Assembly (NCBI GenBank): GCA_964020975.1
Contig: OZ026629.1
Span: forward strand, 49,592,634 to 49,656,633
Length of the DNA stretch: 64,000 nt
Reading direction: 5' to 3'
Source: Hermodice carunculata
Taxonomy: Eukaryota > Annelida > Polychaeta > Eunicida > Amphinomidae
Shown one piece after another: positions 40,001-53,800 of the stretch. Positions within the stretch are counted from its first letter, which is position 1, and each line of letters opens with the position of its first letter. Made by a program: the position numbers and the translations under genes. A model generated the notes under the pieces. That model saw only the letters and a list, made by a program, of their open reading frames with translations, was not told where the DNA came from and did no database searches.

Positions 40001-41749
40001 AATATTGAAATTGCAAAGAGTTTTTGGCCAATCATCACAAACTTCATAGGGATATCAATCAGGCAAAAAGACAACAACAAAAAAGTTGAAATTTGGTGGT
40101 GCCACATACAGTATTAGGAAAGATATGGACCAAAAGGTGACGAATACACTTTAAATTCAATATGTTGAGAAAGAAGAAGGCTAATGATACAAAATGTACC
40201 ACAAATGTATATCATGTAGAAGTGTTATGTTGCATAATATGGATGACTGACCTGCTTTCTTGATGTCATGGAGGGAATACATTTCATGGTTTGTTATGGT
40301 CATTACATCTGAACTTCTGCACATGCATCAACATACCTTAACAGAAGCATGCAGACAAAAGTCTTATCACATGTTCATACCACCAGTGGTAGTGCCACTG
40401 GTGGTACGAAGTGGAACTAGCACCACGGGTATATTAAGTGCATCAAATTCATTATTTTTATTATGAAATGAAAATTAAATATCTAAATTCACAGGAAATA
40501 TGCATAAGGCCAATGGTAAAATTTCATAAAATTTTGAATGACCTTGGCCTAATTTGCAAGGTCATTAAAGATGCAATAAAGGAGGCTGAATTCTACATGT
40601 TGAGAAATAAGGCTAGCAATATCAAATGTACCATAAATGTGTATCGTCATATGAAGTCCAATATTGCATGATATGGGTGACCATGACATACTTTCTCAAG
40701 GTCACAAAGGCCATACATTTCAGGATTTTTGTTTTGTTTTAATGGTCATTATGTCTGAACTTGGGCACTTGTATCAATATAGCAATATACCCAGGACTAT
40801 TATACAGACAGGAGTCAATAAATTGAGATAGAACTGCAAAACTATGCACTACGCCAATGATCAAATTTTGTAATATGTCTGACCTTTACCAATTTTTCAA
40901 GATCTTTAAGCACTTATGAAAAAGGACAATAAATTCAAAATATTGATAAATGATGAGGGGAACCATACCAAATGTACCACAAATGTGTGTTCATGTAGAA
41001 GTTTGATATTGCGTCATACGGATGACCTTGGACTAGTTTCTCAGGGTCGTAGAGGGAATGCAGGAAATTAATTTTTGGTGATCGTCAGCAGATTATATGT
41101 GAGCAGAGCATTAGGCCCATGGGCCTTTTGTTTTTATTATGGGTCCACCCTACATGGGGACCCATTATATTTGTGGGTTGTCTGTCCATCCACCATTTGT
41201 GAACATGGTATCTCAAGAATAACTGGTCAGCTGAAACTCAAACTTATCTCATTTGTACCTTCACACCATTTCTTGACTTAATTAGATTTTGGTGACCCTG
41301 ACCTCATTTCAAGATCACAGGAACTGTGCATGTGCAAAGGTGGACCCATCAGTCAATCCTTTTCGTTGAAGTGCCTCCAAATTTTTGATATGTCTAAAAC
41401 TTTTTTTCATTGACCTATATTTCTCATCTGTCAATCAAATACTTATGTACAGGATCACTCCATAAAGAATAGTTGTATCTGACAAATGTACAATGTCCCT
41501 GCATAAAGAGAAGTATCATTTCAAAGTGACAAAAATTCTCATCTTTAAATGTAGTTAGGTTTTTCCCCTTTGTTGGGACAATATTGTATTGAGACCACCC
41601 GTCATAAAATCATAAAAGATCACCTCGCTCTTTTGACCAAATTTTTGGCTGAACTGACTGGTCAGTCAGCTGAGCTTATCTTACTTTGGGTGGGTCTTTA
41701 CACAGTTTGTCAGTTGATTATGTTCCAGTGATTTTCTCTTTCTTTCTGT

Positions 41750-41827
<78 letters not shown>

Positions 41828-44800
41828 TGGGCCAAATGCTATAGAAACACTTCTGAGTACCCTTATCCCATAATTTTTTTTGACAATTCATAGTTAAGCT
41901 GGGCTCAGGATGTTACTTATTTTGTGGTAAATGTATCTGGGTCATCTGAGCATGGTATGTTCACACAATCTTCTTTTTACAAACTGTTTACATGTTAATA
42001 TTACTTGGTGATAAAGACCATCTTGTGTCTGAGACCATTTGTGAATGGGAAAAAGGGTGGTCTAATGTTGCCACTCATGCTATTGCCACATGCTAGCCTG
42101 GACAGCAGACCCTTATGTTAATTTATTCACAGGTGTTGGGTGGTGAGCAGCTGTTGATAGAACAGCTCATGGTGAGCGACTCAGGCTACTACCAGTGCCG
42201 TGGTGAGAACAGGGCGGGGTTGGCACAGGACATGATACGCCTGCTCATTACACGATCAGGTAATCCTACTTTGTTAGTATGTTTTGCACAGCGGTGATGG
42301 CTTATTTACCAGTGCTTGATGGCAGCATGGTTGGAGTTTTGTTGCTAGGTGCATGACAGTTCGGATGAGATATGAGTGATTGGACCTCTCCAGTTACAGG
42401 TGATCTGGGCATAAGATTTGATAAAACAGTGTGAATGGCTGCCCTACTTCACTCCAAAATGCAATCAAAATTACTTGGTGTATGGCATATCTGACAGCCC
42501 AAGGAATAGGCATTCAGCATGCTTTAGCCAGTGTTGCTGATTGACCCTTCAGTGAACTTTATACCTTTATATTGCTCCAATGTGGGAAATGTTCTGTTCG
42601 TTGAATATGTTTACTGGGAAATAAATTTGTTAATTTGAGGGTAGTCGAGGCTTGGTCCAGGTGGTGCAGGTACTGCCTGAGGAAGGCTTGTGTTCAGCCT
42701 ACCCCAGGTAATTATATACTACTTTAATGGTCACAAACCTGTTGTTCATGTGATTTATTTATTGCTTATAAGGGTACTGAAGGCAGTTGATTAATTACAT
42801 GTTTCAAGTGATTCTTCAGCCGGTCCCAGAAACTGAATGACTTGTACCTGTGGATAATGCACATAGAAGTTCACTTGCATGTTTACAAGTTTGGAGACAG
42901 TGTGTGGGTATTACCTATGATGTGTTCATTATAACTTTTGCAGAATATGCCATGAAATCACTGCATGAATAAAAGTTAAACAGCAGGAGTAGAGAAGTGA
43001 TGTACTAGTATTAGAATTTTGTATTCCCAGCAGGGATATTTGAATTTTTCCAAAAGTGTGGTTCACCATTATCCCAAGCATACAAACAGTATGCAAGGGG
43101 GAAGTATGTATATGAGAGTGATGTATTCTTTTACTGATGCAACAAAATGATGATCAAGTAGATAACAATTGTCTGTCACGTTTGACATTTGGCAGGGAAG
43201 AAGACATGGCAACACTTATGTGATGACCCCATTAAAATCTTGCTGATCACCTGTACATCAATTGACACGATAGTACAGACATTGTGTTTCATCAGTTCTA
43301 TTCTCTCAGTTGATGCAACCATAAAATCTTCATTTGCACAGGTCACAAATTACTCTTTTCATGGGAAGAAAGGGAGGCATATGATGGAAAAGAGAATTCT
43401 TTGTACACTGTGTTAAGCATCCCAAAGAAAAATATGTATTTTGGATTTTCATGGGAGAACGTTCTTTGAGATCAGCTGTATGTCTGAAAATACATGACTG
43501 AGAAAAATAAGAGAATCCTATTAGTGGAATTTGATTAGTGTTACTGAGATATGTTGAAACTTGCTATTGGAGAATTAAATCAGTTATGCATTTACAATCT
43601 GTTTATTTTGTGAGTGGGAGTGACATGGATGTACGTAAACTGTTTCTGTCCCAGTTATTTGTCATCCCACCTGTTCCATTGTAACATGTACCTAGTACCA
43701 AAGAAATGTGATCGGCCATACAAAGGTGGCAAAGGCATGGTCAGGGGTTTAGCGCTTGGGGACAAGTAATGGCCTGACTGCCTCCTGACAGCCAAAGCAT
43801 GTCCAAGACGGTGCAAAAACTACAGATTTTGGACTTGATATGTTAGTACATGTACATAAACAAGAGTTCTTTCTCTCAAACAGTGCCAACATATTATAAA
43901 ATTCAATTGTGAATAAATTTGAACAGTTGTGACTGGTATAGAGTTAGTTTTTAAGGGGCCTGTCCTGTTTAGTGATGGGTTCACTGTTTATTTACCTCAG
44001 ACAAAGCACCAGATCCACCAACCAATTTGAGAGCAATTGTGAAGAGTAGCACAGAAATCCAGCTTTTGTGGGATCCTTCGCCAGACAAGGACATGTGGCG
44101 CACAGAGGGATACTCCATCCACTATCGTCAAACCTCTGGTGAGTAGCCACAAGTCTTATGACCAGGGACTTGAACACGTAATTTTCATTTTGACTCTTTA
44201 AAGAAAATGTGCATGAATTTATGGCTGCTACATGAGAAGAGTGTTTTTGTATGAAGGAGTTAAAACCAGAGCAGGGATGCCAGGTAACCGTGCAAGGAAA
44301 TTGTGCAACACATTACGTGAAGCTTTGCACCTGGTCTTCTAGTAGAATAAGAGGTCATAATTCAGTGGTTTTGATGTATTTAGTTGGGAAAAAACGTCTG
44401 TAAATTTGATGAAATAGCCTTGCAGATGTTGTAGCTTGGGGAAATTATGTAACTATACTATACAAATTAAATGAAAGGGTTCATTACAGTGTAATCTGTA
44501 TATCAAAATTTAAAATTATTCTAAAAAGGTAAAAACGTCGCACATTTTGATTTTTAGCTGTTGTTCAGCTTAAAGGATAGTACAAGATGTAAATGTGTGT
44601 GTATGTTGGGTGATAACAAGCATTGTAAATTGATGTTGAGTTGAAGTGGCTGGCAAGGGGCTGGGGCTGGGGTTCCCTTCCCATCAGGTATTCAGAAAAT
44701 TGATTTTTGGTGTACAGCAGTTTATTCATATTTATAGAGGAAGAATATACATTATAATACCATTGAGGTACATGTTTAACTACTCAGTGCATCTCTCCTC

Positions 44801-47800
44801 CCCCTTGAACCCGGTGTACAAATGAAGTTCACGGAATTATTTGTCGAGTGAAGAATGTGACCTTTTAATAACACGTGACAGGTTTTAAGAGTGTATACAT
44901 TGATGTAGTGTCTGAGTGTTTGTGATTAAGTCATTGCCAAAGATAACAGAGATAGCATAGATGGGGAAAATTTATGATGTCATGCAATCACGTCATATTA
45001 CTGTTTCTGATACCAAGCTCTTCATAGCTGCTGGTCACTGTAGAAACTGATGAGGGTAGCACCAGCATGTGGAAAACATGAAATAATCATCTCTGATACA
45101 CTATGTAATTGCCCTTAGTTGGAGAGGGTCCTGAGTAGGATTATCCTGCTTGTGTATGATTTTTGCAAAAAAGCAGGAATTGTAGTATTTTTGCCCCAAA
45201 ATAAGACAATTCTTACACACGCAGGTCAAATTTAGTCCTTTGGCACAAGCTGTTTTCCAAGTAAGATCCATCATTACTGATAAGCAGCATTTCAACTGGA
45301 CTAGATGTCATGAACATGTATTCCTGAATTACTGCAGAAATACCAACATTTCATTGGTATAAACCTTATATACCCACACTCAGTTTGTTTACAATTCTAG
45401 TAGGATCTTTATTTACCAGCCCTGGTAGAAACTGAAGAAAAATGTGATAAAATACCCACAATTGTAAAACTATCACAAGGTGTGAATTCATCCATTCCCT
45501 AAATAGAAGTGTATTCCAATAACCAACACTTTCTTGTTCAAGATGGGGGGGGGGGGGGGGGGGGGGGAGGAGATTATTTAGCACCAAAATGGTGGAAGGC
45601 CGAAGTGTTGGTTCTTTCATGTGATGGAAGATACAAAATGATTTGTCTGATAATAATTATTTGAGTCAAACATGAAAGGGCTTAGTTTTCTACATACTAT
45701 CAGGGCAAAAGTGTGTTCCTATGTGCTGTCCGGTAAGAAGTATAGGTTTTGATATGTTGTCAGGTTAAAAGTAGGTATTTTTCAATAGGTATGTCATTTT
45801 ACACACAAAAATATTTTTAAAAATGTAATGGCAATATTGTTGTGGATTGAAAGGTCCATTTAGTTAAGACTATATATCCTATCTCAGGTCTCAGGCAATC
45901 GAAAAGATCTTTTGCAACAGTAGACCATGAACTGAATGCTGTGGGTCACTGCCATTGGGTACTGTAGCAATAAGGAGGTCCCTTGCAACAATGAAACATA
46001 AATGATGATTGATGTCAGCAGTCATAAGTATTCCCATCCCAGCCCATCTGTAAACTGTCACATTTAAAAGGTTCCTTCTTACTGCAATTTTAGAGAAATG
46101 CTACTTCTGTTAAGGATCTGAAGGAATTAAATGGACAGATGATCTTGTTACACTGACTGTGTACATGTACTAGATTTATAACTAATGAACATGAAACTCT
46201 CATGGCTAGTTTGAGTTATGGTGCATAATAAAGATTTGGAGATTTCAGAAGTGTTCCATCAAGCTACACAGAAAGAAAGCAGTGTGTTTTGTGAAAATAC
46301 TCTCTTTGTAGTTTGTATGAGTCTTAAGTGAGCAACTCGTATGCCCAGTGGACAGTGGCCCAAGCATACCAACAAGAGCTACAACCAGGGGTGTCAATCT
46401 ACACGGGTCTTACTAGTCTTATTCAATATAGTTTGGTTAATGGGGAAATTAAAGGAATACAGTTTAGCATGACAGGGGTAGAAATTAACTGATTTTAACC
46501 AGTAGCAAAGGTTTGCTACTAAGTTTAATTTTTGGTAGCAAATCTGAGAATTAAGTAGCAAATCATGCGGGTTTGGTGCCCTTCCCCTTTTGAAATCAAG
46601 CATGCAAATTAGTGCATTCTAAGGCACTTTTTCACATGAACTGAAGAGCTAAGGCCAGCCTTAAAAATATTTATGTTTCGTATAACAGGGCCTTCAAAAT
46701 TTGATGAGGCAGGGAGGAATTTTTTTTTTTTTCAATTTTTTTACCTCAGCTGACTTGTCAGTCAGCTGAGGTTTTTTGAGGGTCCGTCGTCCGTCGTCCG
46801 TCCGTCGTCCGTCCGTCCGTCATCCACAATTCACATTTTCGACTTCTTCTCAAAAACCGTCGGCTAGATTCACTTCAAACTTGGTGGAGATGTGCCTTGG
46901 GTGGGTCTCTACCAAGTTTGTTCAAATGGTCACGGTCCAGTGATTTTTGGATTTTTAATGAATTTTTTTGTTCTTTTTTGGGTAAATCTTAAAAAATCTT
47001 CTTCTCCGAAACCGCTCACCCAATTGCTTTGATATCACACAGGAACACTCCCTAGGAGTCCTAGTTCTTAATTTGTTCACCAGGTGGCGCTGCAATTTTT
47101 TCCTAATTTTTTATGAATTTTTGTGTGTTGTAGCTATTTTCGACTTCTTCTCCAGAACGGTCACTCAGATTAAGCTGAAACTTGGTGGATGTGTTCCTTG
47201 TAGAAGGGTCAAACAAAGTTGTACACTATGTGGGAATGCTGCGGATTCCTGATTTTTAACGATTTTTTCAATACTGGTACTTGTCGGTCAATGCAGCTTT
47301 CCTATTGATTACTATGGAAGTCAATGGACATTCTAATGCTAATTCACATTTTCGACTTCTTCTCCAAAACCGTCATCCAGATTAACTTCAAACTTGGTGG
47401 CAATGCACGTTGGGTGGGTTTCTACCAATTTTGTTCAAATGTTCATGCTCCAGTGATTTTTGGATTTTTAATGAATTTTTTCGGGTTTTTTTTGGACAAA
47501 TCTTAAAAGATCTTGTAAGTCAATGGGCATTCTAATGCTAATTCACAGGACAACTGACACGAAATTTACTGTTTACTTGATAACTTGAGATCTGTTTTGA
47601 GTTAGCTACACATGTTAATTATTCTGTATGAAGGTCATGCTGAGACAGTACATGAATGACCTTGACCTCGTTTGTGGGGTCACAGTGCACCATACATGAA
47701 TTTTACTCTTCATTATAACTTGAGAACTACTTGAACTTTGATGTTGCACATGTAAGTGTTCTTGTATAAAGGTCAGACTTACTCAGAACATGGTGTCCTT

Positions 47801-50800
47801 GATCCTTTCCCAAGTTCATAGAGCTGCAAGTGTGATGAATGTCAAGATCAGCTGAGGCACGGGCTGTTCACACAGCCCTCTTGTTTTAACTACACATACC
47901 TATTACGTGTTACTGCAATAAGGGCATCATGCCAGTACGGGGACTGATGGACTTAGTATTGATACAAGATAAACAAGATTCCAGATTGAAATTTTTTTAT
48001 TAAATCTGTATTAAAGCAAGAGACTCTTCCATAGATGAAGTCGTAGCCGGACAATATATGCTTCATGCTGGTTTGCTGGCGCTGAGACAGAGTAGCCCTA
48101 CTGTAAATACACCTCGGCTTGGCTTGAATTTGGGGTGGGTCTTTTGCTATTTTAAACATGTACATGTACAGGGCTTCAAGAAACAAAGGATTAGCATAAT
48201 TATAAAGTTGAGCTTTTTTAAAAATATCACAGAAGAAAAGAATAAGATATCAAATACAAATGTGTAGTTTTTATTTTCACTTGACAACAGCAGGGGACGG
48301 GAGGGGTGTATGATGAGGGTTCAGAGTAAATATTAAAGGTCATGAACACACCTCTTTTATGTGTATGTGGGGGGATGTGGATTAAGAGTTTTATTGCTCC
48401 ATGGTCAAACTAAAAGTACAAAGCAGGGCTCGGCAATTCACTTGTGCGATTGTCCGGGGCAAGTTAAAATTAATAGGTACTTGCCCGGTCGTCCAACCAA
48501 CTTTTTTTTTTTTTCGCTGGGAACTTCATTCCTCAGATTTTCATGACACAGTTACAAGTTGCAGTTGTTTGCAAGGCTGGCTACGGGGGGCGGGGGGGGG
48601 GGGGGGGGGTCTAATCACTTGATAAACATTCCAAGTTTAAACAATTACTTGGTCCGCAGTTGTATTCATCAGAACTTTATTCTGTCAACACAAGCAGACA
48701 TTTTCACTGTCGTACATACGATTACGTTACGATAGCAAAGCCAAAGGTAACGGCAGTAATTGGCTTGCTGAGCGGGGTCACACTACTCACCGTCAGTGCG
48801 ATCTGCCTCAGCCATGTCAAGGCAGCATCAAAATAGAATAAAATTTGCATGGCGAATTCATCTGCAAATTAACATCAAATGCCATTTATCAGTGGGTTCT
48901 AACAATGAATGTTGGAAAAAATAGGTGCCTTGAGATGACTTCCCAGGCAAAAACAGGAAACAACTTCCAGTCACACGCAAGTGACAGTGTGGAGTGGATC
49001 TGCGGTGAACTGACCCAGTCTCACGGACTGATTTGGGACACATTTGGCTATTCCCGCAATCCCCTACCTTTGCGTATATGCCTCTGACTCCAAATAATTG
49101 TTGCAATAAACGCTGGAATCTTTATTTTCGCATGCAGCAATATAAACAAAGCTTCCCGTTTGTGTGTTCCCTCCGTAAATTACGGCAGATTCACACATGT
49201 TCACTGGGCGGAAGCCATGATGAAAACACTGTAACATGAGCCGTGATTGGCTCATTTTTGCATGTGACTCAATTGACCAATCGGGTGATGTGTTGTGCGT
49301 CAGACCACATGGCCAAAGCAGCTGTTTGTGTACAGTTGCAGGAAAGATGTAGACGGTGTGCACACTCGATTTCTGAATTGAAATATTAAAATTTATGTTT
49401 GAATTCGATCTAGGAACACCGTTTATTGCAAGGAACTTGCCAATACTGTATACGCAAATTTACTGCGATGTACCGATAGCATTCATGGTAGGTACGCAAA
49501 CGATATGCGTTTACAGAACTGCCACACGGGGCGTGCGAGTGGCGTTAAATCAAGCCTGAAAAAATTTTTTTTGCACTGTTGAAAAAAATATTCCAACCGC
49601 AACGTTTTGCGCACACCGGGCGCGTTATACGAAACAGAAATATTTTTAAGGCTGGCATAAATTTGTGATTTTGACCAGGAAAATTTTGGTGGCAAAGGTC
49701 TGCTACCGCACAATTAATATAGGTAGCAGATCATAAAAGTTGGTAGCAAATGCTACCAATGCTACCGCTAATTTCGACCCTTGCATGAACAGTTGATATT
49801 TCTGGAAAGCAAAAGTGGAGGAAGCTGTGTATATTGGCTGTATTTTCAACCTGAATAATACTTTTAAACTGATTTGTAGCAAAGGCCCAAAGCCCTCTGG
49901 AAAAGCCATTTAAGGTGGCACAAACAAAGCTAGGCACTTAGAGGAGTGCTGTCTTCAACCCGCTCTCTTGTTTTGGTTTTTATTTTTAGACACATAAAAC
50001 TATACAAATTCTTGTTGCTTGGGATCTTCACATTATATATCTGCCAAGAAAAAATTATAAAATCACTTTTTTCGGCGAAAAATGGACATTTTACAAAAGG
50101 GTCCGATTTGGAGATTTTTCTCGGGATTCTCGAAAAATATAGTACTTAAAAACTCGAAAATTTGCAAAATGAAACTTTGTAGTCATGTCCAGGTTTGGTT
50201 CCTTCACTTTTTCCATAAACGCAATAGATAAATTGTAATCGATTATTAATTATGCTGCTGGTGAAAATGAACACTTCTTCATGTTTAGGGGGCATGAAAC
50301 AGCCTTTAAAAAAAAACATATTCCAAAATGAAAAAAACCAGTCCTGGGCATGTCTACGAAGTTTCATTTTGCAAATTTTTGAGGTATTAAGTACTGTATT
50401 TTTCGAGAATCCCGAGAAAAATCTCCAAATCGGACCATTTTGTAAAATGTCCATTTTTTTGCCCCCAAAAATGATTTTAAAAATTTTTCTTGGTGTATAT
50501 ATAATTTAGAGATCCTAAGCAACAAGAATATATATAGTTTTACAGGTCTAAAAATAAAAACCAAACGAGGAGAGCCGGTTGAAGACAGCACTCCTCTGAG
50601 TGCCTAGCTTTGTTTGTGTCACCTTAATTCACTGGGATTTTATTATCAGTTTCCAGGCATGAACAAAATAAGGTTTCTGTCTGCATGTAATACAAGAGAC
50701 ATTGAATCTACATCAAGTTTCTGTGGGTTTTTTTCACGGTTTTCAAGAAGTCAACATCTGTGATAGCTCAACAAGAATTTGACAAAGTGTGATAAAATTT

Positions 50801-53800
50801 GGTGTAATCATGTGTCTTAAGTAAGACCTCACTTGGGATCAAGATGGGTGACCTTTTGATGTCATTTTCAAGGTCAAATAGATGCTCAAGCGAAATCTGT
50901 TAACATGCAATATTTGAGAAGGCTTTCATAAAACTTGGTCAGGTTATATGTTTTAGTATGGCTTCACTTTCAAGTGCAGATAGATGACTTTGAGCTCATT
51001 CTTAAGGTCACAGGCTTTCAGAAAACCTGTGTCTTTTTTAGAACTCCAGAAAGATGTAATGAAAGTTATCAAAATAAGTCATATTAAAAGTATTGAGAAG
51101 AATTTGCTTGGGATGGCGTATAGGTGATTTTTACCCTTTTTCAAGGTTACAGAGTACTGTAAGTACATTTTTTTTGTGGGGTAACTTAAGAAAGATCGGT
51201 TGAAAGTAGATCAGACTGGGTCATATTATACTTTCTAATGACACTTTGTATTTGGTTGCAGATGTGTGAGTGACCCTTTGATATGCCAGGTCATAAGGTT
51301 ATTCAAAAATCAAAAGAACTATAACTTCATGTCATACTGTACCTCACAAAGAATTTGATGAGAATTGAACAAGTATGGTCAGAGTATGCATAAAAAAGAC
51401 CATGTTTAAGCTCCTAGATAGGTGACTTTGACCCCATTTTCAGGGTCACAGGGTCAATAACTCCCACCCCCAACAAAATAGTGTTTCTGCTGTAACCCAA
51501 GAAGGATGATATATAATCAAGGTGGAACAAAAATCCTTGGGGAGTATGGATAATGAGGAGACATGATTTTGTCCTGTAAAATCAGAATGCCTCAGTTCAG
51601 TATATAGATTGCGAAGTTTTCATGTGCAATTATATGCATATTTAATAAACCAATTCAAGAGGATTCAGTAATGCACTTTAATGACTCTTATTTTTCTTCT
51701 TCAGGAAATGGTGAAGAAAACCAGATGGTTTCCAAAATTCCCACGGTAAAAGTAATGAACCGCTTACTACCTCACACAAATTACACATTCTATGTGAAGG
51801 CCTACAACACCAAGGGTGCTAGTGTGCACTCAAAGTTGATAACAGCTATGACTGATGAGGATGGTAAGTATCAAGTTTCTTAATTATGGGAGCGTGAACT
51901 ATCATATTCATCTTTGAAATAAAAATAGTATGTCACTGTTGTCATACATGCGACTGTCCAGTTTGGTGCAAGAATCATAACAGAATGAAAATATGATGAC
52001 TAATGCTGCTGCTAAAAGCAGTCAAATAGCTTTATTGGGCAAATATGCCACTAGTGCAGTGTGTTCACACAAAATATGCAAATTGAAGCTTGCTAGCCAG
52101 AATGCTGTGATGATGTATGTTATAACACAATGACCAGATATTATTATGCCCCTCTCCTACCGCAGGAGGGACATATACTAATCGCTTTTTCCGTCCGTCC
52201 GTGCATGTGTCTGTCTGCTGTTCGTGTCTGGGCTGTTATTCAGTTGTCGTTCAGCCTAGATTAATGAAACTTTACACACAGGTGCATCTGGACATAAGAG
52301 TGTATCGTACCAAAAGTAGGTCACCAGGTCAAGTATCTGGGTCACAGTGACATATTCTCGTAAAATCGTGTCTGGGCTATAATTCCTGTACTATTTAACT
52401 TAGTTTTATGAAACTTCACATACACATATCTTGACCTAAAGGTGTGTCTTGAAACAAAAAAAGTAGGTCACTAGGTCAGGTATCTGGGTCACAGTGATAC
52501 AATCATGTGAAACTACATTGCATTTCATGTCCGGGCTGTAATCTGTTGTCCTTCAACTTAGATTAATGAAACTTTACACACAGATGCATCTGGACATAAG
52601 GGTGTGTCATGTACCAAAAGTAGGTCTCTAGGTCAAGTATCAGGGTCACAGAGACATATCCTATAAAATCATGTGTGAGCTATAATTTTGCTATTTAGTT
52701 AGTTTAATGAAACTTCATTCACATATGTATCTTGACCGAAAGTGTGTCATGAAACAAAAGTAGGTCACTCAGTCAGATATGTGGGTCACAGTGATAGCCT
52801 ATTTGTGTCATTGGCACAATAAGTGCTGGAAGCCATTGTCATCCCTTGCATCATCCTTCCATCCGTCCATCTGTCCATCTTGTCAACATTACCCTGATAT
52901 CTAAAAAAATATTCATGGTAGCTGTACCAAATTTTTGTCAGAGGTGCACATTATAATGGACCAGGTTCCTATTGAAAAGTAGCGTCCTCTTATTATTGTC
53001 TTGCCAGTGTAAGCTGTTGGCGAGACTAAGCACTCACTTTCGGAACGTTCGTACGTCAGTCATTCCGTCCATCAACAAAGAACTTCGGAGTGGCATCATT
53101 TCACTAACAACACTGGGTAGGGCTTCTATACTTGGGTAAATGATTTATAGTCATGGTCACTACAGATTTTGCAGTTTGTAAGTTAACCCAAGCAAAGAGT
53201 TCTATTGGTTATGGATATATATAGAATATATATGGAAGACCACTGTTGGATTATAAGTAAACACTGTGTTCAACTTTTACATCACATTTGGGATCGATTA
53301 GGAAAGCCAAATAGTGAAAACGGTAGGTCAACTATTTCAAATGGAAGTTGCAATTCTGTCAACAGATGGCACTGCATGTATGAAAACATGGCGTTCCAGC
53401 TTACCTTGAAAAATTTGAACACCCCAAACTTTTTGTCATGGAAATACAAAATTATAATTTCTTTTGGATGGATAAATGTTATTCACTCTCATAAAACAAA
53501 AAAAAAGTTCATTATAAATTGCTTGATGGAGCCGTGGTCAGTGCTGATACTAATTCTGGTTAAAGATCAAAATGCAGCCATCTGATTGGCTGTTGCCTGC
53601 TGCGCATGATAGAATACCAGTCCAGATAATGCATAAACTGACATTGTGGTCTACCACAGGTGCACACAATGGTAGAGTAGTAAACTAGCACCGAGTACGA
53701 GTTCTTTTGGGGTTATTGTCTAGGGTTATGTGTGTGTGATGTATGAATCTCTAGCTAGGTACCACATTTGTTGATAGAGAACACTCGTGACCTACCACAA

